Made by a program: the position numbers and the translations under genes
The notes under the pieces: model-generated
What the model was told of the DNA's origin: nothing
What the model saw: the letters and a program-made list of their open reading frames with translations, nothing else
Database searches by the model: none
Shown: positions 21,980-34,592 of the stretch, piece by piece
How positions within the stretch are numbered: the first letter of the stretch is position 1
Layout: the number at the start of each line of letters is the position of its first letter
Assembly (NCBI RefSeq): GCF_000372865.1
Contig: NZ_KB889965.1
Coordinates: forward strand, 4,795,786 to 4,859,785
Direction: 5' to 3'
Source: Methylosarcina fibrata AML-C10
GTDB taxonomy: Bacteria; Pseudomonadota; Gammaproteobacteria; Methylococcales; Methylomonadaceae
Length of the DNA: 64,000 nt

Positions 21980-23119
21980 ATGAACAAACCAATCGATAAC
22001 ACCCATAATAAATTCAGAGCAAAGCTGGAAAAGCTTCTGGAAGGCAGCCAGATTTTTTTTAATGGAAACAATCCCTGGGATGTCCAGGTTTACAACCCGG
22101 ACTTATACGAAAGAATATTGACCGAGGGGTCGGTCGGCCTAGGCGAGGCCTACATGGATGAATGGTGGAGCTGCGAGCAACTGGACGAGTTGTTCAATAA
22201 ATTTTTTTCGGGTGTGCTGAGCACTCGGGTCAAGCTCGATCCGCATTCGATCAAAAACGGACTTTGGGCCTACTTTTCCAATCGGCAAAGCAGAAATCTG
22301 GCTTCCCGAATCATCAAGTATCATTATGACATAGGGAATGATTTGTACCGTTCGATGCTGGGCCGGCACCTGGCGTACAGTTGCGGCTATTGGAAGAACG
22401 CCAGGACTCTCGACGAGTCGCAGGAGCATAAATTCGATCTGATCTGCAGAAAACTGAATCTGCAGCCCGGCCAGAAAATACTCGACATGGGCTGTGGCTG
22501 GGGCGGATTCATGAAGTACGCGGCTGAGCATTATCGGGTGTCCTGCGTCGGGATCACTCTGTCGGAAGAACAGCACCGGTTTTGTATCGATTTATGCAAA
22601 GACTTGCCGATAGACATTCGTCTGGCCGATTACCGGGAACTGAACGAAACCTTCGATCATATCGTGTCGATCGGCATGTTCGAACACGTGGGTTACAAAA
22701 ATTACGGCGAATACATGAATATCGCCCGTCGCTGCCTCAAGGACGACGGGTTGTTTCTTCTTCATTCCATCGGCGGCAACAAGTCGGTCATCGCCACCGA
22801 TCCCTGGATGGAAAAATACATATTCCCGGGCGGCATGTTGCCTTCCATCAAACAAATCTCCAAGGCGACGGAAGGCAAATTCGTCATGGAGGACTGGCAC
22901 AATTTCGGTGCCGACTACGACAAGACCTTGATGTGCTGGTTTGAGAATTTTTCCAAAAATTGGGATGCCATCAGCCATTTGTACGACAACCGTTTTTTTC
23001 GCATGTGGAAATATTACCTGCTGTCGTGCGCGGGCGCGTTCAGGGCGCGTGAAAACCAGCTCTGGCAGATCGTATTCTCCAAGCAAGGGGTCAGGACGGG
23101 TTATGCATCGGTTCGATGA
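21980..23119 (+). CDS. cfa: cyclopropane-fatty-acyl-phospholipid synthase
   Basis: Cfa transfers a methylene group from S-adenosylmethionine to double bonds of membrane phospholipid acyl chains. The 379-residue protein has the SAM-binding motif ILDMGCGWGGFMKYAAEHY near residue 165, GITLSEEQ, the post-motif FDHIVSIGMFEHVG and the active-site region LLHSIGG. The YDIGNDLYRSMLG stretch is typical of the Cfa N-terminal half. ATG 21980 is used; an in-frame GTG lies 9 bases earlier. Neighbours are dapB and carA; it has its own leader. Confidence 0.93.
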   Translation: MNKPIDNTHNKFRAKLEKLLEGSQIFFNGNNPWDVQVYNPDLYERILTEGSVGLGEAYMDEWWSCEQLDELFNKFFSGVLSTRVKLDPHSIKNGLWAYFSNRQSRNLASRIIKYHYDIGNDLYRSMLGRHLAYSCGYWKNARTLDESQEHKFDLICRKLNLQPGQKILDMGCGWGGFMKYAAEHYRVSCVGITLSEEQHRFCIDLCKDLPIDIRLADYRELNETFDHIVSIGMFEHVGYKNYGEYMNIARRCLKDDGLFLLHSIGGNKSVIATDPWMEKYIFPGGMLPSIKQISKATEGKFVMEDWHNFGADYDKTLMCWFENFSKNWDAISHLYDNRFFRMWKYYLLSCAGAFRARENQLWQIVFSKQGVRTGYASVR

Positions 23120-23279
23120 GCGGAAAAAAAGCCGGCGGCTCCCGGCTCCGTTCAAAGAACAGTCGGGCTGCCACGCAATCGGTTTGTCGCACTGTGATTT
23201 CACCGGGCTGGAAACGACGAAAAAACGGCATTTATTTTTCGGAACATGGTATTAAAAAATTTGGTAATGACCCGGTGGT

Positions 23280-23285
23280 TATAAT
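23280..23285 (+). promoter_or_regulatory. candidate -10 box of carA
   Basis: A perfect TATAAT lies 92 bases before the carA start and 31 bases before the leader hairpin. No good -35 box is placed at the usual distance. Confidence 0.4.
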
Positions 23286-23316
23286 CTTGTAAAATTACCC
23301 GTGTTTGTATTTAGAC

Positions 23317-23350
23317 AACGGGATGAATCTATAAAGATTCATCCCGTTTT
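23317..23350 (+). promoter_or_regulatory. leader hairpin before carA (possible attenuator)
   Basis: AACGGGATGAATC (23317-23329) pairs perfectly with GATTCATCCCGTT (23336-23348) around the loop TATAAA, and TT plus GCAC follow. It lies 21 bases before the carA start, in the leader of the message, so it could act as a terminator of a leader RNA controlling carAB. Confidence 0.5.
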
Positions 23351-23371
23351 GCACATTTAGAGGTGACGTGA

Positions 23372-24499
23372 TTGAGTAAGCCCGCATTGTTGGTATTGGA
23401 AGATGGAACGGTGTTTAACGGTGTATCGATCGGCGCGGACGGGTGTCCCGTCGGCGAAGTCGTTTTTAATACGGCGATGACCGGGTATCAGGAAATATTG
23501 AGCGACCCCTCCTATGCCCGTCAGATAGTGACTTTAACTTACCCGCATATCGGCAACACCGGCGCAAACAGCGAAGATAATGAATCGGCCCGTATTTTTG
23601 CCAGCGGCCTGGTGATCAGAGATTTGCCGCTCGTGGCCAGCAACTGGCGAAGCGAAAGAACGTTGCAGCAGTATCTGGTCGAACATAACGTAGTGGCCAT
23701 CGCCGACATAGACACCCGCAAGCTGACCCGGCTTTTGCGCGATAAAGGCGCGCAACGCGGCTGTCTCATGGCCGGAGAAAACGTCGACGTCGAGGCCGCG
23801 AAGGCGGCGATCGAGGAGTTTCCCGGATTGAAGGGCATGGATCTGGCCAAGGTCGTTTCCGTGTCCGAACCTTACGAATGGACCGAAAACGTCTGGCATC
23901 TTCGGAAAGGATACACCCAGGCCGATAATCTGCATTACCATGTGGTCGCTTACGACTTCGGCATCAAGCGCAACATCCTGCGTTTGCTGGCGAACCGTGG
24001 CTGCCGCGTTACCGTCGTGCCGGCAACGACCCCCGCCGGGGCGGTCCTGGAGATGAATCCGGACGGCGTCTTTCTTTCCAATGGACCGGGCGATCCGGAG
24101 CCTTGCACGTATGCGATCGAAGCGATTAAAGCCATTCTGGCCAAAAAAATTCCGGTCTTCGGCATTTGCCTCGGTCATCAGTTATTAGCCCTGGCCAGCG
24201 GCGCCAGAACCGAGAAAATGAAGTTCGGGCATCACGGCGCCAATCATCCGGTGCAGGAAACGGCCACGGGCCGGGTTCTGATCAGCAGCCAGAATCATGG
24301 GTTTGCCGTCAACAAGGACAGTCTTCCCGGCAACTTGACCGCAACCTATTACTCTTTGTTCGACGGCAGTCTGCAGGGCGTCAGGCGCACCGATTGTCCG
24401 GCGATGAGTTTTCAAGGGCATCCTGAAGCCAGCCCCGGTCCTCACGACGTCGAGTCGCTGTTTGACGATTTCATCGAAATGATGGAAAAAAGACGCTAG
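23372..24499 (+). CDS. carA: carbamoyl-phosphate synthase small subunit
   Basis: CarA is the glutamine amidotransferase subunit that hands ammonia to CarB for carbamoyl phosphate, shared by arginine and pyrimidine synthesis. The 375-residue protein has the N-terminal domain ([38 protein letters not shown]) and the class I GATase domain with the nucleophile in [14 protein letters not shown], then SQNHGFAV and [11 protein letters not shown] supplying His and Glu. The start is TTG 23372, six bases after GAGGTG. No ATG fits. Confidence 0.96.
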   Translation: MSKPALLVLEDGTVFNGVSIGADGCPVGEVVFNTAMTGYQEILSDPSYARQIVTLTYPHIGNTGANSEDNESARIFASGLVIRDLPLVASNWRSERTLQQYLVEHNVVAIADIDTRKLTRLLRDKGAQRGCLMAGENVDVEAAKAAIEEFPGLKGMDLAKVVSVSEPYEWTENVWHLRKGYTQADNLHYHVVAYDFGIKRNILRLLANRGCRVTVVPATTPAGAVLEMNPDGVFLSNGPGDPEPCTYAIEAIKAILAKKIPVFGICLGHQLLALASGARTEKMKFGHHGANHPVQETATGRVLISSQNHGFAVNKDSLPGNLTATYYSLFDGSLQGVRRTDCPAMSFQGHPEASPGPHDVESLFDDFIEMMEKRR

Positions 24500-24575
24500 G
24501 CATGGCGGCCGAGGGAATAGGGAGACTGTTCCTGTCGTCGTCTGCTTTGTACTTTTATCTAGTATTTTTACCAAT

Positions 24576-27500
24576 ATGCCAAAAAGAACCGACATAAAAT
24601 CGATTTTATTACTGGGCGCGGGCCCCATCGTCATCGGCCAAGCCTGTGAATTCGATTATTCAGGAACCCAGGCCTGCAAGGCGCTGCGCGAGGAAGGCTT
24701 TCGCGTGGTTCTGGTGAATTCCAATCCGGCCACGATCATGACCGATCCGGACATGGCCGATGCCGTCTACATCGAACCCATCGACTGGCAGACGGTCGAA
24801 AAGATTATCGAAAAAGAACGCCCGGACGCGATTTTGCCGACCATGGGCGGGCAGACCGCGCTGAACTGCGCGCTGGCCCTGGATGCCAACGGCGTGCTCG
24901 AAAAATACGGCGTCGAGATGATCGGTGCAACCAAGGAAGCGATCAACAAGGCCGAAGACCGCGAACTGTTCAATCAGGCGATGCGCAGGATTGGCTTCGA
25001 AGTGGCTAGGTCGAAGACCGCCCATTCGATCGAGGAAGCGCTGGCCGCGCAGGAAGAAGTCGGTTATCCTACGATCATCCGTCCGTCCTTCACGATGGGC
25101 GGCAGCGGCGGCGGCATCGCTTACAACCGCGAGGAGTTCATCGAAATCTGCGAGCGGGGCCTCGATTTGTCGCCGACCAACGAGCTGTTGATCGAAGAAT
25201 CAGTGCTCGGCTGGAAAGAGTTCGAGATGGAAGTCGTGCGCGACTCCAAGGACAACTGCATCATTGTCTGCTCGATCGAAAACTTCGATCCGATGGGCGT
25301 CCATACCGGCGACTCGATTACCGTAGCGCCCGCGCAAACCTTGACCGACAAGGAATATCAGATTCTCCGCAACGTCGCGGTGGCGGTGCTGCGCGAAATC
25401 GGCGTCGATACCGGCGGTTCGAACGTGCAGGTGGCGATCAATCCGAAGGACGGCCGCCTGATCGTGATCGAAATGAATCCCAGGGTATCGCGCTCCTCCG
25501 CGCTGGCGTCCAAAGCGACCGGTTTTCCGATTGCCAAGGTCGCGGCGAAACTGGCGGTCGGCTATACCTTGGACGAACTCCAGAACGAGATCACCGGCGG
25601 CGCGACGCCGGCTTCGTTCGAACCGACGATCGATTACGTCGTCACCAAGGTTCCGCGTTTCACCTTTGAAAAGTTTCCTCAGGCCGATGACCGGCTGACG
25701 ACACAGATGAAGTCGGTGGGCGAGGTCATGGCGATCGGACGCACTTTTCAGGAGTCGCTGCAAAAAGCGTTGCGCGGTCTCGAAATCGGCATCAGCGGGC
25801 TCGACGAAGTCATCGATATGGAAGAAGTCGACGCCCACGAGAAAATGCAGCGGGAGCTGCGTCATCCGGGGCCCGACCGCTTGCGTTATGTGGCCGACGC
25901 CTTCCGCAGCGGCATGAGCCTTGAAGAAGTGCACGAAGCCTGCAAAATCGATCCGTGGTTTTTGGCGCAGATCGAGGATCTGATCGTTTCCGAAAAATCG
26001 CTGGCGACCAAAACGCTGGCGACCCTGAAAGAAGGCGAACTGTACCGGTTGAAGCGAAAAGGCTTTTCCGATCAGCGTCTGGCAAAACTGTTGGGCACGA
26101 CCGAGTCCGAGGTGCGCAACGTTCGGCACAGGCACGGCATCCGCCCGGTCTATAAACGAATCGATTCGTGCGCGGCCGAGTTTTCTTCCGATACCGCCTA
26201 TTTGTATTCGACTTATGAAGAAGAATGCGAAGCGCGGGTTTCCGACCGAGAAAAGATCATCATTCTCGGAGGCGGCCCGAACCGTATCGGGCAGGGCATC
26301 GAGTTCGATTATTGCTGCGTTCATGCCGCGCTGGCGCTGCGCGAAGACGGTTATGAGACGATCATGATCAATTGCAATCCGGAAACCGTCTCGACCGATT
26401 TCGATACGTCCGACCGCTTGTATTTCGAGTCGCTCACACTGGAAGACGTGCTGGAAATCGTCCATATCGAAAAACCCAAGGGCGTGATCGTTCAGTACGG
26501 CGGACAAACGCCGCTGAAGCTCGCCCGGGCGCTGGAAGCGGCCGGCGTACCGATCATCGGTACGTCGCCCGATTCGATCGACCTGGCGGAAGATCGCGAA
26601 CGCTTTCAGAAATTACTGGAGCGGCTGGATTTGAAACAGCCTCCCAACGCGACGGCGCGCTCGGTGGAACAGGCTTTGACCGCGGCCAAGGAACTGGGCT
26701 ATCCGCTGGTGGTGCGACCGTCTTATGTCCTGGGCGGACGGGCAATGGAAATCGTTTTTAACGAGGAAGGGCTGCAACGCTACATGAAAGAGGCCGTCAC
26801 CGTTTCCAACGATTCGCCGGTATTGCTGGACCGCTTTCTGGACGATGCGGTTGAAATGGACGTCGACGCTATTTATGACGGCGAGCGCGTTCTGATCGGA
26901 GGCTTGATGGAGCATATCGAGCAGGCCGGGGTTCACTCCGGCGATTCCGCGTGCTCGCTGCCTCCTTACGAACTGCCGTTAAAGATTCAGGACCGGCTGC
27001 GCGAGCAGGTTAAGGCTCTGGCCGAGGCGCTGGGCGTGCAGGGCCTGATGAATACCCAGTTTGCGATTCAGGGAGAGGACATTTATGTGCTCGAGGTCAA
27101 CCCCAGAGCTTCACGCACGGCGCCGTTCGTGTCCAAGGCGACGGGCTATCCGCTGGCGAAAATCGCCGCCCGCTGCATGGTGGGGAAGACCCTGGCTCAG
27201 CAAGGCATGACCGAAGAGCGGATTCCCGGATACTATTCGGTCAAGGAAGCCGTGTTCCCGTTCGTCAAATTTCCGGGAGTCGACCCGCTGCTGGGCCCGG
27301 AAATGAAATCGACGGGCGAGGTCATGGGTGTCGGCAAAACCTTCGGCGAAGCGTTTGCCAAATCCCAGCGAGCTGCCGGCGTCAAATTGAATCACAGCGG
27401 CAAGGTCCTGATCAGCATCCGCGATGCGGATAAGGTCAAAGCGCCCGACATTGCCCGAATGCTGGTCGACAAAAAATACGAGATCGTAGCCACCCCTGGC

Positions 27501-27803
27501 ACTGCCAGGTTTTTACAGGAAGCCGGCATTCCTTGCGAAGTCGTTTACAAGGTGAATCAGGGGCGGCCCAATACCGTCGATATGATCAAGAACGGCCAGA
27601 TCCAACTGGTGATCAACACGACCGAAGGAAAGAAGGCCATTGCGGACTCTTTCACAATGCGCCGGGAGGCCTTGCAGCACCGCGTCACTTATTACACGAC
27701 GATGGCGGGAGCGAAGGCGGCCTGCTATGCCTTGGGTGAACTGGAAGCCCGCGAAGTGGTTTGTTTGCAGGATCTTCACAAGAGCCTGAATTTGAAAAAT
27801 TGA
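24576..27803 (+). CDS. carB: carbamoyl-phosphate synthase large subunit
   Basis: CarB uses two ATP, bicarbonate and channelled ammonia to make carbamoyl phosphate. The 1075-residue protein shows the duplicated ATP-grasp halves: [17 protein letters not shown] and [18 protein letters not shown] in the first, [17 protein letters not shown] and [18 protein letters not shown] in the second, each with a metal-site [36 protein letters not shown]. The C-terminal MGS-like allosteric domain ([18 protein letters not shown]) is present. It lies 76 bases after carA. Confidence 0.98.
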   Translation: MPKRTDIKSILLLGAGPIVIGQACEFDYSGTQACKALREEGFRVVLVNSNPATIMTDPDMADAVYIEPIDWQTVEKIIEKERPDAILPTMGGQTALNCALALDANGVLEKYGVEMIGATKEAINKAEDRELFNQAMRRIGFEVARSKTAHSIEEALAAQEEVGYPTIIRPSFTMGGSGGGIAYNREEFIEICERGLDLSPTNELLIEESVLGWKEFEMEVVRDSKDNCIIVCSIENFDPMGVHTGDSITVAPAQTLTDKEYQILRNVAVAVLREIGVDTGGSNVQVAINPKDGRLIVIEMNPRVSRSSALASKATGFPIAKVAAKLAVGYTLDELQNEITGGATPASFEPTIDYVVTKVPRFTFEKFPQADDRLTTQMKSVGEVMAIGRTFQESLQKALRGLEIGISGLDEVIDMEEVDAHEKMQRELRHPGPDRLRYVADAFRSGMSLEEVHEACKIDPWFLAQIEDLIVSEKSLATKTLATLKEGELYRLKRKGFSDQRLAKLLGTTESEVRNVRHRHGIRPVYKRIDSCAAEFSSDTAYLYSTYEEECEARVSDREKIIILGGGPNRIGQGIEFDYCCVHAALALREDGYETIMINCNPETVSTDFDTSDRLYFESLTLEDVLEIVHIEKPKGVIVQYGGQTPLKLARALEAAGVPIIGTSPDSIDLAEDRERFQKLLERLDLKQPPNATARSVEQALTAAKELGYPLVVRPSYVLGGRAMEIVFNEEGLQRYMKEAVTVSNDSPVLLDRFLDDAVEMDVDAIYDGERVLIGGLMEHIEQAGVHSGDSACSLPPYELPLKIQDRLREQVKALAEALGVQGLMNTQFAIQGEDIYVLEVNPRASRTAPFVSKATGYPLAKIAARCMVGKTLAQQGMTEERIPGYYSVKEAVFPFVKFPGVDPLLGPEMKSTGEVMGVGKTFGEAFAKSQRAAGVKLNHSGKVLISIRDADKVKAPDIARMLVDKKYEIVATPGTARFLQEAGIPCEVVYKVNQGRPNTVDMIKNGQIQLVINTTEGKKAIADSFTMRREALQHRVTYYTTMAGAKAACYALGELEAREVVCLQDLHKSLNLKN

Positions 27804-27850
27804 TAAAATTCCCATGGGGAAATGAAAAATAATATTGGAGTTTCTGAGAG

Positions 27851-28327
27851 ATGAACAAAGTGCCTTTAACCGTGAAAGGAGCGGAGAAATTGCGGGCGGA
27901 GCTCGAAGAGTTGAAAACGGTGGTGCGTCCCCGCATTATCGCGGCGATCGCCACGGCTCGTGAACACGGTGATTTGAAGGAAAATGCCGAATACCATGCC
28001 GCGCGCGAGCAGCAAAGTTTTGCCGAAGGCCGTATCAAGGAAATTGAAGCCAAGTTGTCCAACGCCCAAATCATTGACGTGACCAAACTGGATCCCGGCG
28101 GCAAAGTCGTTTTCGGCGCGACGGTGGAAATTGAAGATCTGGATGCCGAAAAGACGGTGATTTATCAGATCGTGGGAGAAGACGAGGCCAATATCAAGGA
28201 AGGGCGCATTTCGATCGGCTCGCCCATTGCCCGGGCCTTGATCGGCAAGGAAGTGGGCGACATCGTGACCGTCAAAGCCCCCGGCGGCAATGTCGAGTAT
28301 GAAATACTCTCCATTCAATACGTTTAA
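27851..28327 (+). CDS. greA: transcript cleavage factor GreA
   Basis: GreA enters the RNA polymerase secondary channel and promotes cleavage of backtracked RNA. The 158-residue protein has the N-terminal coiled coil whose tip carries the acidic [13 protein letters not shown] loop (about residues 40-55), and the FKBP-like C-terminal domain with [18 protein letters not shown]. It begins 47 bases after carB, an order common in gammaproteobacteria, with TTGGAG as RBS. Confidence 0.97.
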   Translation: MNKVPLTVKGAEKLRAELEELKTVVRPRIIAAIATAREHGDLKENAEYHAAREQQSFAEGRIKEIEAKLSNAQIIDVTKLDPGGKVVFGATVEIEDLDAEKTVIYQIVGEDEANIKEGRISIGSPIARALIGKEVGDIVTVKAPGGNVEYEILSIQYV

Positions 28328-28359
28328 TTCAATTGCAAAATACGCTGAAGGATAGTTCT

Positions 28360-28644
28360 TTATTTTGGATTTCTTGCCGGTTTGTCGGGATTGAGCCGAT
28401 AAAGGACGGCGCAAGCTCCGATCGACTGAATGAGTTCGGCCCCGGTGTCCCGGCAAATTTTTTCACTAATTTGTTTGCGATTTTCCCGCTCTGCGCGTAT
28501 TCTGACCTTAATCAGTTCGTGACTGGCAAGCGCCAATTCCAGTTCGGCCAAAACGGCGGGCGTATAGCCGGCCTGGCCGATCAGGATGACCGGTTTTAAA
28601 CTGTGCGCTTCGGCTCTGAGTTTTTTCTTGTCTGAAGAGTTCAC
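28360..28644 (-). CDS. yhbY: ribosome assembly RNA-binding protein YhbY
   Basis: YhbY is a CRM-domain protein of 94 residues that binds pre-50S ribosomal particles. The conserved core reads LRAEAHSLKPVILIGQAG with the RNA-binding GQxG loop, followed by a helical part (ELIKVRIRAERENRKQI). I chose the GTG at 28642-28644, which gives the usual family start (NSSDKKKLRAEAH); the frame stays open upstream. It is convergent with greA and divergent from rlmE, as in E. coli. Confidence 0.93.
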   Translation of the reverse strand: MNSSDKKKLRAEAHSLKPVILIGQAGYTPAVLAELELALASHELIKVRIRAERENRKQISEKICRDTGAELIQSIGACAVLYRLNPDKPARNPK

Positions 28645-28695
28645 TGATAAATCCTGAATCAAAAGACGTATTCTACACGAAAAGACCCTTACCTT

Positions 28696-29322
28696 ATGAG
28701 CCGAAGTAAAAGCAGCAGCCGCTGGATGCGGGAACATTTTGACGATCCTTATGTCAAATTGGCTCAAACGCAGGGCTATCGTTCGCGAGCGGTTTTTAAG
28801 CTGAAAGAAATTCAGGAGAAGGACAGGATTATCAAACCAGGAATGAACGTTATTGATCTGGGGGCGGCTCCCGGGGGATGGTCTCAATTTGCAAAACAGT
28901 CGATCGGCAATAAAAACAAGGTGATTGCTCTCGATCTATTGCCGATGGAACCCATTGACGGGGTCGATTTCATACTCGGAGATTTTCGGGAGCAAACCAT
29001 TCTCGATCAGCTCCGGGCCAGACTGGAGGGCGCTTCCGTCGATCTGGTGATGTCGGATATGGCCCCCAACATGAGCGGAAACAAAAGCACGGATCAAATA
29101 CGATCCTTATACTTGGCCGAACTGGCTCTGGAGACCGCCCGATCCGTTTTAACCCCGGGGGGCACTTTTCTAGTCAAGTTGTTTCAAGGGGAAGGTTTTG
29201 AATCATTCCATCGGGAAGTGCAGCATTATTTTAACAAGGTAGTCATCAGAAAACCGAAAGCATCCAGACCTCGAAGCAACGAAGTATATATTTTGGCTAT
29301 GGGGTTTAAAAAAACTCCTTGA
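28696..29322 (+). CDS. rlmE: 23S rRNA 2'-O-methyltransferase RlmE
   Basis: RlmE (FtsJ/RrmJ) methylates the 2'-O of U2552 in the 23S A loop late in 50S assembly. The 208-residue protein has SAM motif [19 protein letters not shown] near residue 52 and the K-D-K-E tetrad: Lys in [10 protein letters not shown], Asp in [12 protein letters not shown], Lys in [11 protein letters not shown] and Glu in [11 protein letters not shown]. It shares the yhbY-rlmE divergent region (52 bases) and precedes ftsH as in most gammaproteobacteria. Confidence 0.97.
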   Translation: MSRSKSSSRWMREHFDDPYVKLAQTQGYRSRAVFKLKEIQEKDRIIKPGMNVIDLGAAPGGWSQFAKQSIGNKNKVIALDLLPMEPIDGVDFILGDFREQTILDQLRARLEGASVDLVMSDMAPNMSGNKSTDQIRSLYLAELALETARSVLTPGGTFLVKLFQGEGFESFHREVQHYFNKVVIRKPKASRPRSNEVYILAMGFKKTP

Positions 29323-29377
29323 TCCTTATATTGAAGCTATGAGTTATCAGGGTAATCCCGAGGCAGACTGGAATTAA

Positions 29378-29517
29378 CCTGAATCCGTGCTCTGATTTCA
29401 TTTTGTTGGTATATTCCAATAGCTTAAGCGCCAAATGAGAATTATTTTGGGTGAAAGCAATTCACTCATATCCATTTGTTTTATAAAGTTATTTGTCAAA
29501 ATGAGCACGGATTCAGG
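29378..29517. repeat. MITE-like element with 15-bp inverted ends
   Basis: CCTGAATCCGTGCTC (29378-29392) and GAGCACGGATTCAGG (29503-29517) are perfect inverted repeats enclosing 110 bp of AT-rich, non-coding DNA. TTAA stands at or one base outside each end. It occupies the 329-bp gap between rlmE and ftsH. Size and structure fit a miniature inverted-repeat element, but no second copy is in the window. Confidence 0.55.
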
Positions 29518-29593
29518 ATTAAGTAAAGCATAATCCCTTTTCGGATTGTCTTTGGACGATCGGGCAATAACGACAGTTCCTAAGGAAAACTGC

Positions 29594-29602
29594 TGATATA
29601 AT
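29594..29602 (+). promoter_or_regulatory. extended -10 promoter of ftsH
   Basis: TGATATAAT carries a perfect -10 TATAAT with the extended TGn element, 50 bases before the ftsH start. The -35 region is weak, which is usual for extended -10 promoters. Confidence 0.55.
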
Positions 29603-29651
29603 TACTCTGATTTTAAAAAACCAGGAGCTGTTTCGGCTCGGGGCGTGTAAT

Positions 29652-31592
<1,941 letters not shown>

Positions 31593-31611
31593 AACAGCGG
31601 CATTCTAATGA

Positions 31612-31643
31612 AAAGGAGAGGCATTGCATGTCTCTCCTTTTTT
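31612..31643 (+). terminator. intrinsic terminator after ftsH
   Basis: AAAGGAGAG (31612-31620) pairs with CTCTCCTTT (31632-31640) and is followed by TTT. glmM therefore probably has its own promoter in 31644-31794. Confidence 0.88.
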
Positions 31644-31794
31644 ATTGAGTTTTTTTAAGGCGCCATTATTGCGAATCGGATTCGCACTGTTTTAAACTGA
31701 CGCGCTCATCCATTCTGTTAGATCGTTTTTTAACAGCGGGAATATTACCCACTCAAAGGCTCCGCTCTCTTCGGTAGCCGAAAGATTAAAATTT

Positions 31795-33135
31795 ATGACA
31801 AAAAAATATTTTGGTACTGACGGCATCCGAGGCAAAGTTGGGGAGCCTCCCATTACTGCGGATTTTTTATTGAAGCTGGGATGGGCTGCCGGCAGGGTTT
31901 TTGCCAGCGAAGGGGATGGTTTTGTGCTGGTAGGCAAAGATACGCGTATTTCCGGTTATATGTTCGAATCCGCAATCGAGTCCGGACTGACCGCAGCCGG
32001 GGTCGATACCCGCTTGTTGGGTCCCATGCCCACTCCGGGCATTGCCTATTTGACGCGAACGTTAAGAGCCCGGGCCGGCATCGTCATCAGCGCTTCGCAC
32101 AATCCTTACTACGACAATGGGATCAAGTTTTTCTCGGTTCACGGCACGAAATTGCCTGACGACACGGAATCCAGGATTGAGCAGTACATCGATTCACCGA
32201 TGACGACCGTGGAATCGTCGAAACTGGGCAAGGCGAAGCGCCTGGTCGATGCGGCCGGGCGTTATATCGAGTTTTGTAAGGCCAGCATACCGCCCGGACT
32301 CGATTTCAAGGGTATGCGCATGGTCGTCGATTGCGCCCATGGCGCGACCTATCATATTGCTCCTCATGTGTTCGCGGAAGTCGGAGCGGAAGTCATAGCC
32401 ATAGGAGCGGAACCCGATGGCCTTAATATTAACGACCAATGCGGCGCGACGAATCCCGATAAGCTGGCGAAAGCGGTGCTGGACAACCAGGCCGATTTGG
32501 GCATCGCTCTGGACGGCGATGGCGACCGGTTGATCATGGTCGATCATCAGGGAGAAATCGTCGATGGTGACGAGCTTATCTACATCATCGCTAAATCGAG
32601 ATTGCAGGCCGGCCGGCTCCACGGTCCGGTGGTCGGCACCTTGATGACGAATCTGGGCGTCGAACATGCCCTGGATAAACTGGACGTGAAACTGCTTAGA
32701 GCCAGGGTGGGCGACCGCTACGTCATGGAAATGCTGGTGGAAAACCAGGGCATATTGGGAGGCGAAGGCTCCGGGCATATTATCTGTCTGGACCGAACGA
32801 CCACCGGAGACGGCATTATCGCCGCATTGCAGATCATGGCGGAAATACACGGCAGCGGCAGAAATTTGCACGAACTGAAAGCGGACGTGCAAAAATATCC
32901 GCAAGTGCTGGTGAATGTCAGAACCGATAAAAAAATCAATCCCGATCGCGACGAATCCATTCAGCAAGCCGTCAAAGCGGCTGAAAAAAAACTCGGCAGA
33001 CAAGGTCGCGTGTTGCTTAGGGCTTCCGGAACAGAGCCGCTTATTCGCGTCATGGTGGAAGGACAGCATGAGGACGCCGTGAATGAGTTGGCCCGGCAAT
33101 TGGCCGACGAAGTCAGGAATGCAATCAAGGCTTGA
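31795..33135 (+). CDS. glmM: phosphoglucosamine mutase
   Basis: GlmM converts glucosamine-6-phosphate to glucosamine-1-phosphate for UDP-GlcNAc, hence peptidoglycan and LPS. The 446-residue protein has the phosphoserine loop [15 protein letters not shown] near residue 101, the metal loop [12 protein letters not shown], the sugar loop GGEGSGHII and the phosphate-binding [15 protein letters not shown]. In many relatives folP stands between ftsH and glmM; here the 202-bp gap leaves no room for it. Confidence 0.97.
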   Translation: MTKKYFGTDGIRGKVGEPPITADFLLKLGWAAGRVFASEGDGFVLVGKDTRISGYMFESAIESGLTAAGVDTRLLGPMPTPGIAYLTRTLRARAGIVISASHNPYYDNGIKFFSVHGTKLPDDTESRIEQYIDSPMTTVESSKLGKAKRLVDAAGRYIEFCKASIPPGLDFKGMRMVVDCAHGATYHIAPHVFAEVGAEVIAIGAEPDGLNINDQCGATNPDKLAKAVLDNQADLGIALDGDGDRLIMVDHQGEIVDGDELIYIIAKSRLQAGRLHGPVVGTLMTNLGVEHALDKLDVKLLRARVGDRYVMEMLVENQGILGGEGSGHIICLDRTTTGDGIIAALQIMAEIHGSGRNLHELKADVQKYPQVLVNVRTDKKINPDRDESIQQAVKAAEKKLGRQGRVLLRASGTEPLIRVMVEGQHEDAVNELARQLADEVRNAIKA

Positions 33136-33189
33136 AATTGGGATAGTTAATATATATCATAGCCGATTTGATTCTATGTGGGAGTAATG

Positions 33190-33936
33190 ATGCGTCGGTC
33201 TCTAGTAGTCGGAAATTGGAAAATGAACGGAACACTAGCCAGTGCGGAAGCGTTGGCGAAAGGCATCATGGCCGGATTAGGCTCAGACCATGCCGACATT
33301 GCGGTATGCTCGCCGTATGTGCACATCCCTGCATTAAGCCAATTATTAAAAAACAGCAAACTGGCATTAGGCGCGCAAAACGTCGCCGATAAAAGTTCGG
33401 GCGCGTTTACCGGTGAAGTTTCGGCCGCCATGTTGAACGAGTTCGGTTGCAAATACGCCATTGTCGGGCATTCCGAACGGCGCACTTATTACGGCGACAC
33501 CAATGAATCGGTCGCGGCGCGTTTTTGCCAGGCGCAGGCCCAAAACATCATTCCCATCCTGTGCGTAGGCGAAACGCTGGATCAGCGCGAAAAGGACGAA
33601 ACGTTCGCGGTCATCGACGAACAGATGGATGCGGTCGTTGCCGCGGCAGGAATCGCCGCTTTCAATACTGCGGTGATCGCTTACGAGCCGGTCTGGGCGA
33701 TCGGCACCGGAAAAACTGCGACCGATGAACAGGCCCAGGAAGTGCACAAATATATTCGCGGCTATATTGCGGCCAAAGACCGGAGTGTGGCGGAAAAAAT
33801 CCGGATCCTGTACGGGGGAAGCGCCAAGCCGGAAAATGCAAAAGGTCTGTTTGCCATGCCGGATATTGACGGCGGTTTGATCGGCGGAGCTTCCCTGGAT
33901 GCGGACTCCTTTTTGAAGATTTATCATTCGATTTAA
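33190..33936 (+). CDS. tpiA: triosephosphate isomerase
   Basis: TpiA interconverts dihydroxyacetone phosphate and glyceraldehyde-3-phosphate. The protein of 248 residues has the N-terminal VVGNWKMNGT with the catalytic Lys, GHSERR with the catalytic His, and AYEPVWAIGTGKTAT with the catalytic Glu and loop 6, then LYGGSAKPENA. I chose ATG 33190, five bases after GGAG (33181-33184); ATG 33187 and GTG 33178 are in frame. It leads into secG 18 bases later. Confidence 0.96.
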   Translation: MRRSLVVGNWKMNGTLASAEALAKGIMAGLGSDHADIAVCSPYVHIPALSQLLKNSKLALGAQNVADKSSGAFTGEVSAAMLNEFGCKYAIVGHSERRTYYGDTNESVAARFCQAQAQNIIPILCVGETLDQREKDETFAVIDEQMDAVVAAAGIAAFNTAVIAYEPVWAIGTGKTATDEQAQEVHKYIRGYIAAKDRSVAEKIRILYGGSAKPENAKGLFAMPDIDGGLIGGASLDADSFLKIYHSI

Positions 33937-33954
33937 AGCAGTTTCGACTTTAAT

Positions 33955-34479
33955 ATGTATCAAGTTATCATTGTATTTCACGTCCTGCTGGGTTTGGGCA
34001 TTATCGGATTGGTGCTGATGCAGCAAGGTAAGGGCGCGGATGCCGGCGCGGCTTTCGGAAGCGGTGCGTCGGGTTCCGTTTTTGGGGCGCAAGGCGCCGC
34101 ATCCTTTTTATCACGTTCCACTGCCATTCTGGCGACCCTGTTTTTTTTGACCAGTTTGGGCCTGGCTGTATTAAACAGTCATAAAGGAGTAGCTTACGAT
34201 TTGATGAGCGAACCGGCCACTTCAGAAGAGGCTTCGACACTGCCTGTTGTAGAAGAGCCGAAAAAAGAAGAAAATAAACCGGCGGTAAAGTCTGAGGAAG
34301 TTCCCGCAGCGGCTACGGAGGCAAAACCGGTCAGCGCCGAAAAAGTGGCAGCCGGTGAGCCGAAGGCGGAAGCAGCCGCAGTTCCCGAAGTAGAAGAAAA
34401 GAAGGCGGAAGAAACCAAAAAGACTGAAGCGGCCGATACCGCTCCGGCTAAAGAAAAGAAAGAGACGCCAAAAAAATAA
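33955..34479 (+). CDS. secG: preprotein translocase subunit SecG, long-tailed
   Basis: SecG is the small auxiliary subunit of the SecYEG channel. The first 75 residues are typical: two membrane helices (about 2-22 and 52-72) around the conserved [20 protein letters not shown] loop. At 174 residues the protein is clearly longer than the usual roughly 75-120: the last hundred residues are a Lys/Glu/Ala/Pro-rich, low-complexity tail with no hydrophobic part. tpiA-secG-tRNA-Leu is the common gammaproteobacterial order. Confidence 0.94.
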   Translation: MYQVIIVFHVLLGLGIIGLVLMQQGKGADAGAAFGSGASGSVFGAQGAASFLSRSTAILATLFFLTSLGLAVLNSHKGVAYDLMSEPATSEEASTLPVVEEPKKEENKPAVKSEEVPAAATEAKPVSAEKVAAGEPKAEAAAVPEVEEKKAEETKKTEAADTAPAKEKKETPKK

Positions 34480-34592
34480 GATTAAAATCTTCCGGAATGA
34501 TCCAGAGCAGATTTCCGGAGTCACAAAAAATCAAGGATCGAATTCAAAATATAAAGCCAGCTTATGAATAGTGAGCTGGCGGCCGAACAAAC

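Noticed and set aside
25200-26507. 435-codon minus-strand open frame across carB
   Set aside because: It is the antisense shadow of carB; the peptide is Arg/His/Asp-rich without any recognisable fold pattern.
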